From Variovorax sp. (lineage in GTDB: Bacteria > Pseudomonadota > Gammaproteobacteria > Burkholderiales > Burkholderiaceae_C): 64,000 nucleotides of DNA. Made by a program: the position numbers and the translations under genes. The stretch covers positions 62,001 through 126,000 of the forward strand of contig JAGIAI010000004.1 in assembly GCA_017744935.1 (NCBI GenBank), given 5' to 3'. Below the pieces are notes generated by a model. It worked only from the letters and a program-made list of their open reading frames with translations. It did no database searches and was not told the origin of the DNA. Of this stretch, positions 42,089 through 51,124 are shown one piece after another (the stretch's first letter is position 1; each line of letters begins with the position of its first letter).

Positions 42089-44480
42089 AGCTTCTGTTCC
42101 GGCTCTCGTGGTCCCCACTGAAATCAAAGGATTCATCCTCACTCGCCACTGGCGTGACATCACAGCGGGTACCGAAATCGAGTACTGGCTGGCAACCGAT
42201 GCGGGACCGAGGAAGGTGGTCCTGACCTCCCAGACATCTGTCGCATTCGTCGAAACGAAGTACAGGGAGTCGGTCGAAGCACACCTCGCCGCGATGCCGG
42301 GGTTGGAGGTGCGCGAACTCGAACTGAAGTCCTTTCACCAGGAACCGGTCGTCGGCGTCTACTCGAGGCATTTCCGCCAACTGGGTCGTTTGGCACGTGC
42401 CCTCCGGACACAGGGCATCCCGCTGTTCGAAGCCGACGTGCGCCCGCACGACCGCTTCCTGATGGAGCGGTTCATCACCGCCGGTGTGCTGGCGGAAGGA
42501 GGGAGCGCGGACCGCTCCACCATCGTCGACTGCAAGCTGAGGCCGGCGCCCGACTACCGGCCGGTGTTGAAAGTGGTGTCCCTGGACATCGAGACCAGCC
42601 AGGACGAAGAGCTCTATTCCATTGCGCTGGATGGGGCGGTAGACCGCGTTGTCTTCATGCTGGGCGAGCGGCCATCCGGGTCGAACGATCCCGCTGGCTT
42701 CTCCCTCATCTATTGCCCGACTCGCAAGGCCTTGCTCGAGAAGCTCAACGATTGGTTCGAGAGGAACGACCCGGACGTCATCATCGGATGGAGCGTCATC
42801 CAGTTCGATCTGCGCGTTCTGCAGAAGGGTGCAGACGCATGCGGGGCGCAACTTCTCCTGGGCCGCGAGCGTCGGCCCATCGATTGGCGGACCCATCCGG
42901 GCAAGCAGGGCTACCTGTTCGCGGCCGTGCCCGGTCGGGTGGTCATCGACGGCATCGAGGCACTCAGAGCCGCGTCGAAGAGCTTTCCCTCCTTCAGCCT
43001 GGAGGCTGTCTCGCAGGCGTTGCTGGGGGAGGGCAAGGCCATCGGTGACGAGTACGACAAGATGGCCGAGATCGAGCGGCGCTACCAGGAGGACAAACCG
43101 GCGCTCGCCCTCTACAACATCCGTGACTGCGAGCTGGTCTTGCGCATCTTCGACAAGACGACGTTGCTGCAGTTCATGATGGAGCGCGCCCACACTACCG
43201 GGCTTCAGATGGACCACTTCGGTGGCTCCATTGCCGCCTTCAGCCACCACTATCTGCCCCGGATGCATCGCCTGGGCTACGTCGCTCCGAACGTGGGCGA
43301 GGTTGCGAGCAAGGCCTTCCCCGGCGGGTACGTGATGGACTCGAAGCCAGGGTTCTATGACTCGGTCGTCGTGCTGGATTACAAGAGTCTGTATCCCTCG
43401 ATCATTCGAACGTTTCTGGTCGACCCGGTCGGCTTTGTCGAAGGTGCGAAAGCGGGCGATCCGGCAAAGGTGGTCAAGGGGCCGAAGGGCACCATGTTCT
43501 CGCGGGATATGCATTGCCTGCCTGCCATCGTGACCACCCTCTGGCGGGCACGCGACGAGGCCAAGCTCGCCAGGAACGAGTCGCTGTCGCAGGCCCTGAA
43601 GCTGCTCATGAATTCCTTTGCCGGTGTGCTGGGTGCGGCCGACTGCCGCTTCTTCAATCCCCAGGTCGTCTCCGCCATCACGCTGCGGGGGCACGAGATG
43701 ATGAAGCTCACGCGCGCCTTCGTGGAGAAGCGGGGCTACGAGGCCATCTACGGCGACACCGATTCGATCTTCATCTGGCTCAAGCGAACCCACACCAACG
43801 AGGAAGCGCACGCCATCGCGGCCAACCTGGTGAGCGACATCAACGACTGGTGGACGCGTACTCTGCGCGAGGAGCACGACCTGGCGAACCACCTTGAAAT
43901 CGAGTTCGACACCCACTACAAGAAGTTCTTCATGCCGACCATTCGTGGGTCGGACGTAGGCAGCAAGAAGCGCTACGCGGGCCTCAGTGTGGATGCCGCG
44001 GGCAAGGAAGAGATGGTCTATCGCGGCCTGGAGATGGCCCGCAGCGACTGGACTCCGCTGGCGCGCCAGTTCCAGGAAGGTCTGCTCTCACGCATCTTCC
44101 ACGGCGACCCTTTCAAGGAGTTCGTGGCCGACTACGCGCGCTCGACGTTGGCCGGGCAGAAGGATGACCTTCTCGTCTACCGGAAGCGGCTGCGCCATCG
44201 TCTCGATGCCTACCAGGTCAATGTGCCGCCGCAGGTCCGTGCCGCGCGCATTGCCGACGAATACAACGGCCGGATCAACCGACCCCTGCAGTACCAGAAG
44301 GGCGGCTGGATTCAATACGTCATGACGCAGAACGGCCCGGAGCCGCTGGAGACGCGGCATTCCCGCATCGACTACGACCACTATCTGATCAAGCAGCTCC
44401 AGCCGATTGCCGATGCCATCCTCCAGCCCATGGGAGAGAATTTCATGGCACTGACAAGCGCGCAGCAAGGTCTTTTCTGA
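42081..44480 (+). CDS. polB: DNA polymerase II (family B)
   Basis: A 799-residue SOS-type polymerase for replication restart and translesion synthesis. The 3'-5' exonuclease motif is SLDIETS (D169, E171). Polymerase motif A is LDYKSLYPSIIR (D433) and motif C is YGDTDS (D559, D561). Motif B reads KLLMNSFAGVLG from K507: the residue normally Tyr in NSxYG is Ala514. In the RB69 relative this Tyr (Y567) checks the nascent base pair. Other motifs are intact, so the enzyme should be active. The start overlaps the LysR gene by 8 nt. Confidence 0.95.
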   Translation: MAKASVPALVVPTEIKGFILTRHWRDITAGTEIEYWLATDAGPRKVVLTSQTSVAFVETKYRESVEAHLAAMPGLEVRELELKSFHQEPVVGVYSRHFRQLGRLARALRTQGIPLFEADVRPHDRFLMERFITAGVLAEGGSADRSTIVDCKLRPAPDYRPVLKVVSLDIETSQDEELYSIALDGAVDRVVFMLGERPSGSNDPAGFSLIYCPTRKALLEKLNDWFERNDPDVIIGWSVIQFDLRVLQKGADACGAQLLLGRERRPIDWRTHPGKQGYLFAAVPGRVVIDGIEALRAASKSFPSFSLEAVSQALLGEGKAIGDEYDKMAEIERRYQEDKPALALYNIRDCELVLRIFDKTTLLQFMMERAHTTGLQMDHFGGSIAAFSHHYLPRMHRLGYVAPNVGEVASKAFPGGYVMDSKPGFYDSVVVLDYKSLYPSIIRTFLVDPVGFVEGAKAGDPAKVVKGPKGTMFSRDMHCLPAIVTTLWRARDEAKLARNESLSQALKLLMNSFAGVLGAADCRFFNPQVVSAITLRGHEMMKLTRAFVEKRGYEAIYGDTDSIFIWLKRTHTNEEAHAIAANLVSDINDWWTRTLREEHDLANHLEIEFDTHYKKFFMPTIRGSDVGSKKRYAGLSVDAAGKEEMVYRGLEMARSDWTPLARQFQEGLLSRIFHGDPFKEFVADYARSTLAGQKDDLLVYRKRLRHRLDAYQVNVPPQVRAARIADEYNGRINRPLQYQKGGWIQYVMTQNGPEPLETRHSRIDYDHYLIKQLQPIADAILQPMGENFMALTSAQQGLF

Positions 44481-44497
44481 ACGAGCGCGCCCTGCAA

Positions 44498-44519
44498 GAC
44501 TCTCCATGAGTGGGGAGTC
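44498..44519. other. Stem-loop between polB and the dehydratase gene
   Basis: GACTCTCC (44498-44505) pairs with GGGGAGTC (44512-44519), with one G-T pair and a 6-nt loop. No T run follows, so it is at best a weak or rho-assisted terminator, or a 3' end protector for the polB transcript. Confidence 0.4.
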
Positions 44520-44547
44520 GCCGTGCATTCATTTCTGGAGAAGCTTG

Positions 44548-45528
44548 ATGACGCTGAGTTTTACGAGCGAAGAGGTTCAGTCCGCCCGCGCGATCGTGCG
44601 CGCGACGGTGCCGCCCACACCGCAGTACGCGTGGCCCCTGCTGCGCGAGCGTCTTGGGTTCACGGTGTGGGTCAAGCACGAGAACCACACGCCCGCCGGC
44701 GCCTTCAAGGTGCGCGGAGGCCTCACGTACTTCGATGCGCTCGCGCGCAACGAGCCCGGCATCGCCGGCGTCGTCTCGGCTACGCGTGGCAATCACGGGC
44801 AATCGGTGGGATGGGCGGCGCGTCGCTTCGGTATCCCGGCGATCGTCGTCGTTCCCCACGGCAATTCGGTGGAGAAGAATGCGGCGATGCGGGCACTCGG
44901 CGTCACGCTGCTGGAGCACGGCGATGAGTTCCAGGCCGCGCGCGAACACGCGATTGCATTGGCCGCCGAACGCGGCTTGCACATGGTGCCCTCGTATCAC
45001 CGCGAGCTGGTGCGAGGCGTGATGACGTACTGGCTCGAGTTCTTCGAGAACTTTGCGCGTGGCGAGGAGCCGGATGTGGTCTACATCCCGATCGGGCTCG
45101 GCTCCGGCTTCTGCGCAGCGGCGGCCGCACGGGCCTTCGTGGGTGCCCGCAGCAAGCTGGTCGGTGTGGTCTCCGCGCATGCGACGAGTTTTCTCGACTC
45201 GTTCCGCGCCGGACACGTCGTTGCCTCGCCCGTCAGCACCCAACTGGCTGATGGCATGGCCTGCCGCATTGCCGAGGACGAGGCCCTGCAGGTCATGCTG
45301 CGCGAAGCGGACGACATCGTCGCCGTCACGGACGACGAGGTGGCCGAGGCGATGCGCGTGCTCTTCGCCGACACCCACAACGTCGCCGAGGGTGCGGGCG
45401 CTGCAGCGCTGGCAGCGGCCATGCAGCAGCGCGAGCGACTGCGAGGGAAATCGGTGGGCGTTGCGCTCACCGGCGGGAATGTGGACAGTGACGTTTTTGC
45501 TCGAGTACTCGGTGGGCGCGGTTCGTGA
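44548..45528 (+). CDS. Threonine/serine dehydratase-like PLP enzyme
   Basis: A 326-residue fold type II PLP enzyme. The Schiff-base lysine is in PAGAFKVRGG (about residue 51), the phosphate-binding glycine loop is PIGLGSGFCAAA, and substrate Asn is in SATRGNHGQS. TGGNVDSDVFARVL is the family C-terminal motif. It has no ACT regulatory domain, so it is catabolic in type: deamination of threonine or serine, or a racemase or ammonia-lyase on a hydroxy-amino acid. ATG 44548 follows CTGGAG. Confidence 0.9.
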   Translation: MTLSFTSEEVQSARAIVRATVPPTPQYAWPLLRERLGFTVWVKHENHTPAGAFKVRGGLTYFDALARNEPGIAGVVSATRGNHGQSVGWAARRFGIPAIVVVPHGNSVEKNAAMRALGVTLLEHGDEFQAAREHAIALAAERGLHMVPSYHRELVRGVMTYWLEFFENFARGEEPDVVYIPIGLGSGFCAAAAARAFVGARSKLVGVVSAHATSFLDSFRAGHVVASPVSTQLADGMACRIAEDEALQVMLREADDIVAVTDDEVAEAMRVLFADTHNVAEGAGAAALAAAMQQRERLRGKSVGVALTGGNVDSDVFARVLGGRGS

Positions 45529-45573
45529 CTCGGGCAAGCTCACTCGGTGTTGGTCACCAAGGCGTAGTGCCGG

Positions 45574-46044
45574 CTAAACCTCGGTCAGGTGCGCCGCAAA
45601 GCGCTCGAACACGCGCCGGTATGCCGCATGCCGGAACGGAACGGCAGCGGCAAGCAATTGTGCCGGCGTCATCCATTGCCAGCCGCTGAACTCGGAGCCA
45701 TCGGGACGAATGTCGCTGTCCGTGCCGGAAAACCGGAAAAGAAACCACTTCTGGACCTGTCCGCGCTCGGTCTTCGCCGACCGATAGGCCTCGGGGAGTT
45801 CGTACCCGATCCATTCCTCTATTTCGTCGACAAGCTCCAGTTTCGTCTCGGGAATCGAGGTCTCTTCCGCGACCTCGCGGAACACGGCCTTGGCGGGCTC
45901 CTCCGCGTGGAGCACGCCACCCTGCGGCAACTGCCATTCGCTCACGCTGCCCTTGCTTCGCCGGAAGGCGAGTACCCGGCCATTCGCATCTATTACCAGC
46001 GCGCCGACACCGGCCCGGAAGTACTCAGATTCGCTATCCATCAA
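45574..46044 (-). CDS. RNA pyrophosphohydrolase-like Nudix hydrolase
   Basis: A 156-residue Nudix protein. The Nudix box is GGVLHAEEPAKAVFREVAEE (G-x5-E-x7-RE-V-x-EE), intact, and SEWQLPQGGV precedes it as in RppH and diadenosine polyphosphate hydrolases. It could remove pyrophosphate from 5' ends of RNA or cleave ApnA. The N-terminus is slightly different from canonical RppH (YRxNVG), with FRAGVGALVIDANG, so it may be a paralogue. It converges with the dehydratase gene. Confidence 0.85.
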   Translation of the reverse strand: MMDSESEYFRAGVGALVIDANGRVLAFRRSKGSVSEWQLPQGGVLHAEEPAKAVFREVAEETSIPETKLELVDEIEEWIGYELPEAYRSAKTERGQVQKWFLFRFSGTDSDIRPDGSEFSGWQWMTPAQLLAAAVPFRHAAYRRVFERFAAHLTEV

Positions 46045-46076
46045 AACCTCGCTTTGCTAAGTCTCGTTGCTGAACC

Positions 46077-47069
46077 CTACCTCGTTTCGCCCGCCCTCTT
46101 GTCATCTGGGGCAGCGGACGTAACGGTCTTGAGGAACCACCGCTCGCTGAATCCTGCAAAAAAACACAGAAAAAGCACCCCCCAGGTTTGAGAGAGCCCT
46201 GGAGCGCCCACAGCGATCAGGCCGCTCCTGGCGAGGACATATACGGGAATCGAAGTCGCTGCGCCTAGAGCGCCGCGTGCCAATGCAGCGTAAAAACCGA
46301 CCTCCATCTCAGGAACCCGCATCTTGCGATCCGCCGTCCGTTGGGTAATAGCTGAGCTGATAAAGCCCCCGAGCAATCCTAGGTAGATACAGACCGCCAG
46401 CAGATTCACGCCATTCAGGTCGTCCGCCAAGTGCTGCTTGAAAGCAAACCCCAACGCCATCAGTACGAGCACCAGAACGATGAACCCAAGCCAAGCCAGT
46501 TGCCAGCGCATCTTGTCCGTCTTGCGATGTTCGTTCCTGACGAGCGTGTTTTGATGCGCAACCGCCTCTGCGAGTGCCTCGGGCAATATGTCGTCACGAC
46601 TGCAGAAAGGGAATCGCTTGGGCGATTCCGTGCGGCCCATTTCGAGCAGACTCAATATCGCCCGGCTGCGCCACGAGGTCCCAAACTTGTCGGCGCTTCT
46701 TGCTTCCGCCTCTAGCGACTGTGCCCGCACCTTGCGCTCAGCCCGTGTCATCAGAAAGACAGCTTCGCGATCAGCGATGTGCAGGTATTCGTACCCCGAG
46801 GCTACATCGTGCGCCCTGGCGGCGTCACACGCCAGGGTCAGGTAGCGTAGGCCAATCTCGCGATGGAGCTTGGTACGGGGATCATCCACGCACACGCGCG
46901 CATGCACCGACGCCCTGAGGCTTGCGATGTCTGTGAGCAACCGAAGGGGGTCCGGCTGGTGCTGCGCCAGCCCAAGGCGCATGAGCAGGCGCCTGACGCG
47001 CCCGATGTTCTTCATGTCGGAAGGCTCCGAAGAGCCGCCGCAGTTGCAGGTGGTCGAAGCTGAGTTCAT
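46077..47069 (-). CDS. Membrane protein of unknown function with atypical composition
   Basis: A 330-residue protein. The first about 180 residues are helical and soluble, with several Arg/Glu-rich stretches. Two clear membrane helices follow (LAWLGFIVLVLVLMALGFAF and LLAVCIYLGLLGGFISSAIT), then two weaker ones ending LFLCFFAGFSERWFLKTV. The GFSERW end is seen in several stress- or defence-linked membrane proteins. GC and third-position GC look lower than in neighbours, which suggests transfer. GAGGAGAG precedes ATG 47069. No function can be named. Confidence 0.7.
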   Translation of the reverse strand: MNSASTTCNCGGSSEPSDMKNIGRVRRLLMRLGLAQHQPDPLRLLTDIASLRASVHARVCVDDPRTKLHREIGLRYLTLACDAARAHDVASGYEYLHIADREAVFLMTRAERKVRAQSLEAEARSADKFGTSWRSRAILSLLEMGRTESPKRFPFCSRDDILPEALAEAVAHQNTLVRNEHRKTDKMRWQLAWLGFIVLVLVLMALGFAFKQHLADDLNGVNLLAVCIYLGLLGGFISSAITQRTADRKMRVPEMEVGFYAALARGALGAATSIPVYVLARSGLIAVGAPGLSQTWGVLFLCFFAGFSERWFLKTVTSAAPDDKRAGETR

Positions 47070-47227
47070 GGCTCTCCTCCTCATCCTTATGCGGCGAGCA
47101 AATGCCGCCACTGAAAGGCTAGCCGCTGGCTGAGCGTATGCCAACCCCAAGGAGGGGGGCTTGGAACTTGCGCCTGGCGAGCCTCCGCCGAGGCAAAGGC
47201 TGCACTCGCTCTCACCAGCACACCGGC

Positions 47228-47256
47228 TTGCAAGTCATTCCGGCCCTCCATATACT
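47228..47256 (+). promoter_or_regulatory. Sigma-70 promoter for a leaderless ArsR gene
   Basis: TTGCAA (47228-47233), 17-nt spacer, TATACT (47251-47256). This is close to consensus. The ATG of the ArsR gene begins 8 nt after the -10, so transcription should start at or within about 2 nt of the start codon. No Shine-Dalgarno sequence fits between. Confidence 0.7.
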
Positions 47257-47263
47257 TATCCAA

Positions 47264-47641
47264 ATGGCTAACCAATGCGCCGAACCCGAGAGTCTGACGG
47301 ACATCTTCTATGCCCTGGCCGATCCCACGCGCCGGGACATCGTGAGCATGCTGGTCCGCGGGCCGGAAACGGTCTCGGTGCTCGCGGCGCCGTTCGACAT
47401 GGCGCTGCCTTCGTTCATGAAGCATCTGTCGGTGCTGGAGCGAAGTGGGGTCATCCGCTCGGACAAGGTTGGCCGCGTGCGCACCTGCGAACTCCTGCCT
47501 GCGTCGCTGAATCACGCGGAGCGCTGGCTGGCAGAGGAGCGTGCGACATGGGAAGCGCGCACCGATCGCATGGTCGCCTTCGTAGAGAGACTTCACCAGG
47601 AGAACACCCGTGCCCAAGGAAAACTCAGACGCCGCCAGTGA
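47264..47641 (+). CDS. ArsR-family transcriptional regulator
   Basis: A 125-residue winged-helix repressor. LTDIFYALADPTRRDIVSML is the diagnostic start and LPSFMKHLSVLERSGVIRSD the recognition helix region. No cysteine or histidine metal-site cluster is present in helix 3, so it is probably not a metal sensor. Proteins like this pair with SRPBCC (AHSA1) proteins in one operon, as here, where the next gene overlaps its end by 32 nt. The mRNA is probably leaderless. Confidence 0.92.
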   Translation: MANQCAEPESLTDIFYALADPTRRDIVSMLVRGPETVSVLAAPFDMALPSFMKHLSVLERSGVIRSDKVGRVRTCELLPASLNHAERWLAEERATWEARTDRMVAFVERLHQENTRAQGKLRRRQ

Positions 47642-48095
47642 TCAGGACCTCGTCATCTCGCGCATCGTCCGTGCGCCACGCAAGCTGCTGTGGCAGGCGT
47701 GGTCCGACCCGCGACTGCTCAAGGAATGGTGGTGCCCACGGCCGTGGACCACGGAGGTGCGCGCCTTCGACATGCGTCCCGGCGGCAATTTCCACACCTT
47801 CATGCGGGGGCCGGACGGCGGAACCAGCGACAACCCCGGCTGCTTCCTCGAGGTGGTGCCTGAATCGCGCATCGCGTTCACGTCGATGCTGACGGGCGGA
47901 TGGCGCCCGGCCACGCCATGGATGGCCTTCTCGGCCGTCATCACCATGGCCGACGAGGCCGAAGGCACCCGTTATGTCGCTACCGTCATGCACCCCGACA
48001 AGGCCACGCGCGACCGCCACGAGGAGATGGGCTTCTACGACGGCTGGGACACCTGCATCACGCAGCTCGATGAGTTCGCTCTGACGCTGCGCTGA
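47610..48095 (+). CDS. SRPBCC (AHSA1-type) ligand-binding protein
   Basis: A 161-residue START-like fold protein. ISRIVRAPRKLLWQAWSDPR and LLKEWWCPRPW are the AHSA1 signature, and GWDTCITQLDEFALTL the C-terminal helix. It should bind a small hydrophobic ligand. The start is GTG 47610 after AGGAGAA, overlapping the ArsR gene, so both are made together. The pair may form a ligand-sensing unit; the ligand is unknown. Confidence 0.9.
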   Translation: MPKENSDAASDQDLVISRIVRAPRKLLWQAWSDPRLLKEWWCPRPWTTEVRAFDMRPGGNFHTFMRGPDGGTSDNPGCFLEVVPESRIAFTSMLTGGWRPATPWMAFSAVITMADEAEGTRYVATVMHPDKATRDRHEEMGFYDGWDTCITQLDEFALTLR

Positions 48096-48096
48096 A

Positions 48097-48852
48097 TCAG
48101 AGTCGCGCTTCTGCGCGCCCGATGCCCGGGAATTCGACCACCACGGTGTCACCCCTCTGAACAGGCAGCACGCCGACCCAAGAGCCTGTGGTGACCACGG
48201 TGCCCGCTGGCACGCTCGCGCCATCCCGCGTGACGTGCCGCAGCCAGATCGGCAGCAGCCATGCAGGGTCGCCCAACGAATGCGCGCCCTTGCGCAGATC
48301 GGGTGCGTTGCTGCCGATGCGCGTCTCGCAGACCTGTGCGGCCCAGTCGCGTGCTGCATAAGGCACCCAGGCGCCCAGCACCAAGGCACCGTGCGATTGC
48401 AGGTCTGCCAGCTTCAACAGAGCCGCTGTCCGTGCCGGGTTTTCCCAGCGCGAATCGACGATTTCGATCGAGACGGTCATCGCGTCGATCAAGGTCGCGG
48501 CGCTCTCCGGCGTGAGGTTCGCGGCGCGTTCGGGCGTCACGGCCTCGCCGAGGCGCAGTGCGATTTCGGATTCGATGCCTGGCGTATTGAAGTGCATGTC
48601 GCCGTAGTTCGCGGGGCTGGCGCGCACGCCCGCCAGTGGCAAGGGGGCGTGTGTCAGCACGGCGTCGCGCGAAGGGCCGCCGGATTTCCAGTGGCCGGGC
48701 ACGGCCGCGCCGAACCAGCCCATCGCCTGCGCCACGCGGTCCTGCACGGCATAGGCTTGCGCCGCATCGCCAACGCTGTCCGTCCACGATGCAGAGGTCA
48801 GAGTGCGGCGCTCGCGCCACGCCGATGCGAGGGCTGTTGCGAGGTCCGTCAT
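48097..48852 (-). CDS. 2-oxopent-4-enoate hydratase-like protein (second copy)
   Basis: A 251-residue MhpD-type protein. GHWKSGGPSRDAVLTHAPLP and PGIESEIALRLGEAVTPERA (metal-binding Glu residues) are visible, with a TTGSWVGVLPVQRGDTVVVE C-terminal end, parallel to the 15698 gene. Its start overlaps the stop of the Bug receptor gene by 4 nt. The context (class V aminotransferase, Bug receptor) has no aromatic pathway genes, so it may hydrate or decarboxylate another 2-oxo acid. Confidence 0.85.
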   Translation of the reverse strand: MTDLATALASAWRERRTLTSASWTDSVGDAAQAYAVQDRVAQAMGWFGAAVPGHWKSGGPSRDAVLTHAPLPLAGVRASPANYGDMHFNTPGIESEIALRLGEAVTPERAANLTPESAATLIDAMTVSIEIVDSRWENPARTAALLKLADLQSHGALVLGAWVPYAARDWAAQVCETRIGSNAPDLRKGAHSLGDPAWLLPIWLRHVTRDGASVPAGTVVTTGSWVGVLPVQRGDTVVVEFPGIGRAEARL

Positions 48853-49826
48853 GCGTCCACCTTCACCTTGCCGTCCTTGACGACCTTGGCCCACTTCTCG
48901 ATCTCGGTAGAAATGAACTTGGCGAATTTTTCGCGCGAGCCGCCGCCGTCTTCGGCGCCGTAGGCATCGAGCCGCTCCTGCACATCGGGCATGGCCAGCA
49001 CCGTGTTGACGTCGCGATTGATCTTGTCCGCGATGCTGGACGGCAGCTTGCCGGGGCCTGCGAGTCCGTACCAGGTGGTGGCTTCGAAACCGTCGAAGCC
49101 CTGTTCCTGCATGGTCGGAATAGTCGGGTGGCCCTTGGCGCGCTTGGTTCGCGTCTGGGCCACGCCGATCACCTTGCCGCTCTTCACGTGCGGCGTGGCT
49201 GCCGTCATCGTCTCGAAGCTGTACTGGATCTGGCTGCCCATGAGGTCGGTCAGCAGAGGCCCGCTGCCTTTGTACGGCACGTGCATCGCATCGACCTTCG
49301 CCTGCAGCTTGAACATCTCCAGCGCCAGATGTTGCGCAGAGCCGGAGCCGGCCGAGCCGAAGCTCACCTTGCCGGGTTCGGCAGCGCAAAGGGAAACGAT
49401 GTCCTTGACCGTCACGGCCTTCTGCGTGGGGCTGGCGATCAACAGGTTGGGTGTCACGCCAACCAGCACGATCGGCACGAAGTCGCGCTCCACGTTGTAG
49501 CGCAGCTTGGGTTGCAGGCTCGGCGCGAGGGCGTGGCTGTTGATGTGCGCCATCAGCAGCGTGCTGCCATCGCTCGGCTGGGTTGCCACGTACTCGGCTG
49601 CCAGCACGCCCGCGACGCCGCCCTTGTTCTCGACGATGACCGTCTGGTTCCACATGATGGAGAGCTTCTGCGCGACCACGCGGGCCAGCGCATCGGTGCC
49701 GCCGCCCGGCGGAAAACCCACCACGATGCGCACGGGGCCGGAGGGCCAGTCCTGCGCGAACACGCTGGGCATGCCGAGAGTGGCCGCCGCCGCGCCTGCG
49801 GCCTGGATGAAGGAACGTCGCTGCAT
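48849..49826 (-). CDS. Bug-type tripartite tricarboxylate receptor
   Basis: A 325-residue periplasmic receptor. It has an N-terminal signal MQRRSFIQAAGAAAATLGMP and the Bug fold: PVRIVVGFPPGGGTDALARV, FGSAGSGSAQHLALEMFK, HVPYKGSGPLLTDLMGSQI. These bind dicarboxylates or similar acids through ordered waters. The TctA/TctB membrane genes are absent, as is usual for the many orphan Bug proteins in Burkholderiales. GGAGA precedes the ATG at 49826. Confidence 0.92.
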   Translation of the reverse strand: MQRRSFIQAAGAAAATLGMPSVFAQDWPSGPVRIVVGFPPGGGTDALARVVAQKLSIMWNQTVIVENKGGVAGVLAAEYVATQPSDGSTLLMAHINSHALAPSLQPKLRYNVERDFVPIVLVGVTPNLLIASPTQKAVTVKDIVSLCAAEPGKVSFGSAGSGSAQHLALEMFKLQAKVDAMHVPYKGSGPLLTDLMGSQIQYSFETMTAATPHVKSGKVIGVAQTRTKRAKGHPTIPTMQEQGFDGFEATTWYGLAGPGKLPSSIADKINRDVNTVLAMPDVQERLDAYGAEDGGGSREKFAKFISTEIEKWAKVVKDGKVKVDA

Positions 49827-49860
49827 GTTGTCTCCGTTTTTCGAATGAATGCTTGGATGT

Positions 49861-51102
49861 TCAGGCGGCCTTCTGAAGCGCGGCCGGCGCGGCATGGGCG
49901 GCGAAGTAGTCCATCGTGGCTTGCACGCCGCTGCCGGTCAGCTTCACGCCGGCGAGCTTCAGACCCATCTCGACACCGGCCACCATCGCGACGAGCGTGA
50001 GGTCGTTGCTGTCGCCGAGGTGGCCCATGCGGAACATGCGGCCCTTGAGCTTGCCCAGTCCCGTGCCCAGCGACAGGTCGAAGCGCTGGTGAATCAGCCG
50101 GCGCAGCGCATCCGCATCGACGCCTTCGGGCGTGATGACGCCCGTGAGCACCGGTGAATACACGGCCGGGTCCGCGCACTGGATCGGCAGGCCCCATGCA
50201 TTCACCGCGGCGCGCACGCCGGCACCCCAGCGCTGGTGGCGTGCGAAGACGTTGTCCAGGCCCTCGCCGAGGATCATGTCCAGCGACTCCGAGAGGCCGT
50301 AAAGCAGATTGGTGTTGGGTGTGTAGGGCCAGTAGCCGTCCTTGTTCATCTCGACGATCTCGTCCCAGGCCCAGAACGAGCGCGGCAGTTTGGCGCTCTT
50401 CGATGCCTCGAGCGCACGCGGCGAGATGGCGTTGAAGCTGATGCCCGGCGGCAGCATCAACCCCTTTTGCGAGCCGCTGATGGTGACGTCCACGCCCCAT
50501 TCGTCGTGACGGAAGTCGGCGCTCGCGAGGCCGGAGATGCTGTCGACCATCAGCAGGGCAGGGTGGCCGGCAGAATCGATGGCGCGGCGCACCGAAGCGA
50601 TGTCGGAGGTCACCCCTGTGGAGGTCTCGTTGTGCACCACGCACACGGCCTTGATCTTCTTCTCGGTGTCCTTGCGCAGGCGCGCTTCGATCTGATCCGC
50701 CTGCACACCGCGGCGCCAGCCCGGCGCGTTCGGCAAATGCTCGTCGGTGCCATTGAAGGCGAGGAACTCGGTCGAGATCCCCAGCCGCGTCGCCATCTTC
50801 TGCCAGAGCGATGCGAAGTGGCCGGTCTCGTACATCAGCACGTGGTCGCCGGGGCTCAGCGTGTTGGACAACGCGGCCTCCCAGGCGCCTGTGCCCGAGG
50901 CCGGGTAGATGACGACGGGGTGTTGCGTCTTGAAGATCTTCCGGATGCCCGTCAGCACCTGCCGGCCGAGCGCGCCGAACTCGGGTCCGCGATGGTCGAT
51001 GGTGGGCAGGCTCATCGCGCGCAGGATGCGGTCGGGCACCGGGCTCGGCCCGGGGATCTGTAGGAAGTGCCTGCCGGTGGGATGGGAGTCGAGTTGAAGC
51101 AT
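49861..51102 (-). CDS. Class V aminotransferase, serine-glyoxylate aminotransferase-like
   Basis: A 413-residue PLP enzyme. It starts with the family pattern FLQIPGPSPVPDRILRAM, has VVIYPASGTGAWEAALSN, and the Schiff-base lysine in TISGSQKGLMLPPG (about residue 212). Relatives transfer the amino group of serine or alanine to glyoxylate. It is the first gene of the leftward unit that also encodes the Bug receptor and hydratase, opposite a GntR regulator. Confidence 0.9.
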   Translation of the reverse strand: MLQLDSHPTGRHFLQIPGPSPVPDRILRAMSLPTIDHRGPEFGALGRQVLTGIRKIFKTQHPVVIYPASGTGAWEAALSNTLSPGDHVLMYETGHFASLWQKMATRLGISTEFLAFNGTDEHLPNAPGWRRGVQADQIEARLRKDTEKKIKAVCVVHNETSTGVTSDIASVRRAIDSAGHPALLMVDSISGLASADFRHDEWGVDVTISGSQKGLMLPPGISFNAISPRALEASKSAKLPRSFWAWDEIVEMNKDGYWPYTPNTNLLYGLSESLDMILGEGLDNVFARHQRWGAGVRAAVNAWGLPIQCADPAVYSPVLTGVITPEGVDADALRRLIHQRFDLSLGTGLGKLKGRMFRMGHLGDSNDLTLVAMVAGVEMGLKLAGVKLTGSGVQATMDYFAAHAAPAALQKAA

Positions 51103-51124
51103 GGAGCCGTCCTTTCTTTTTCAG

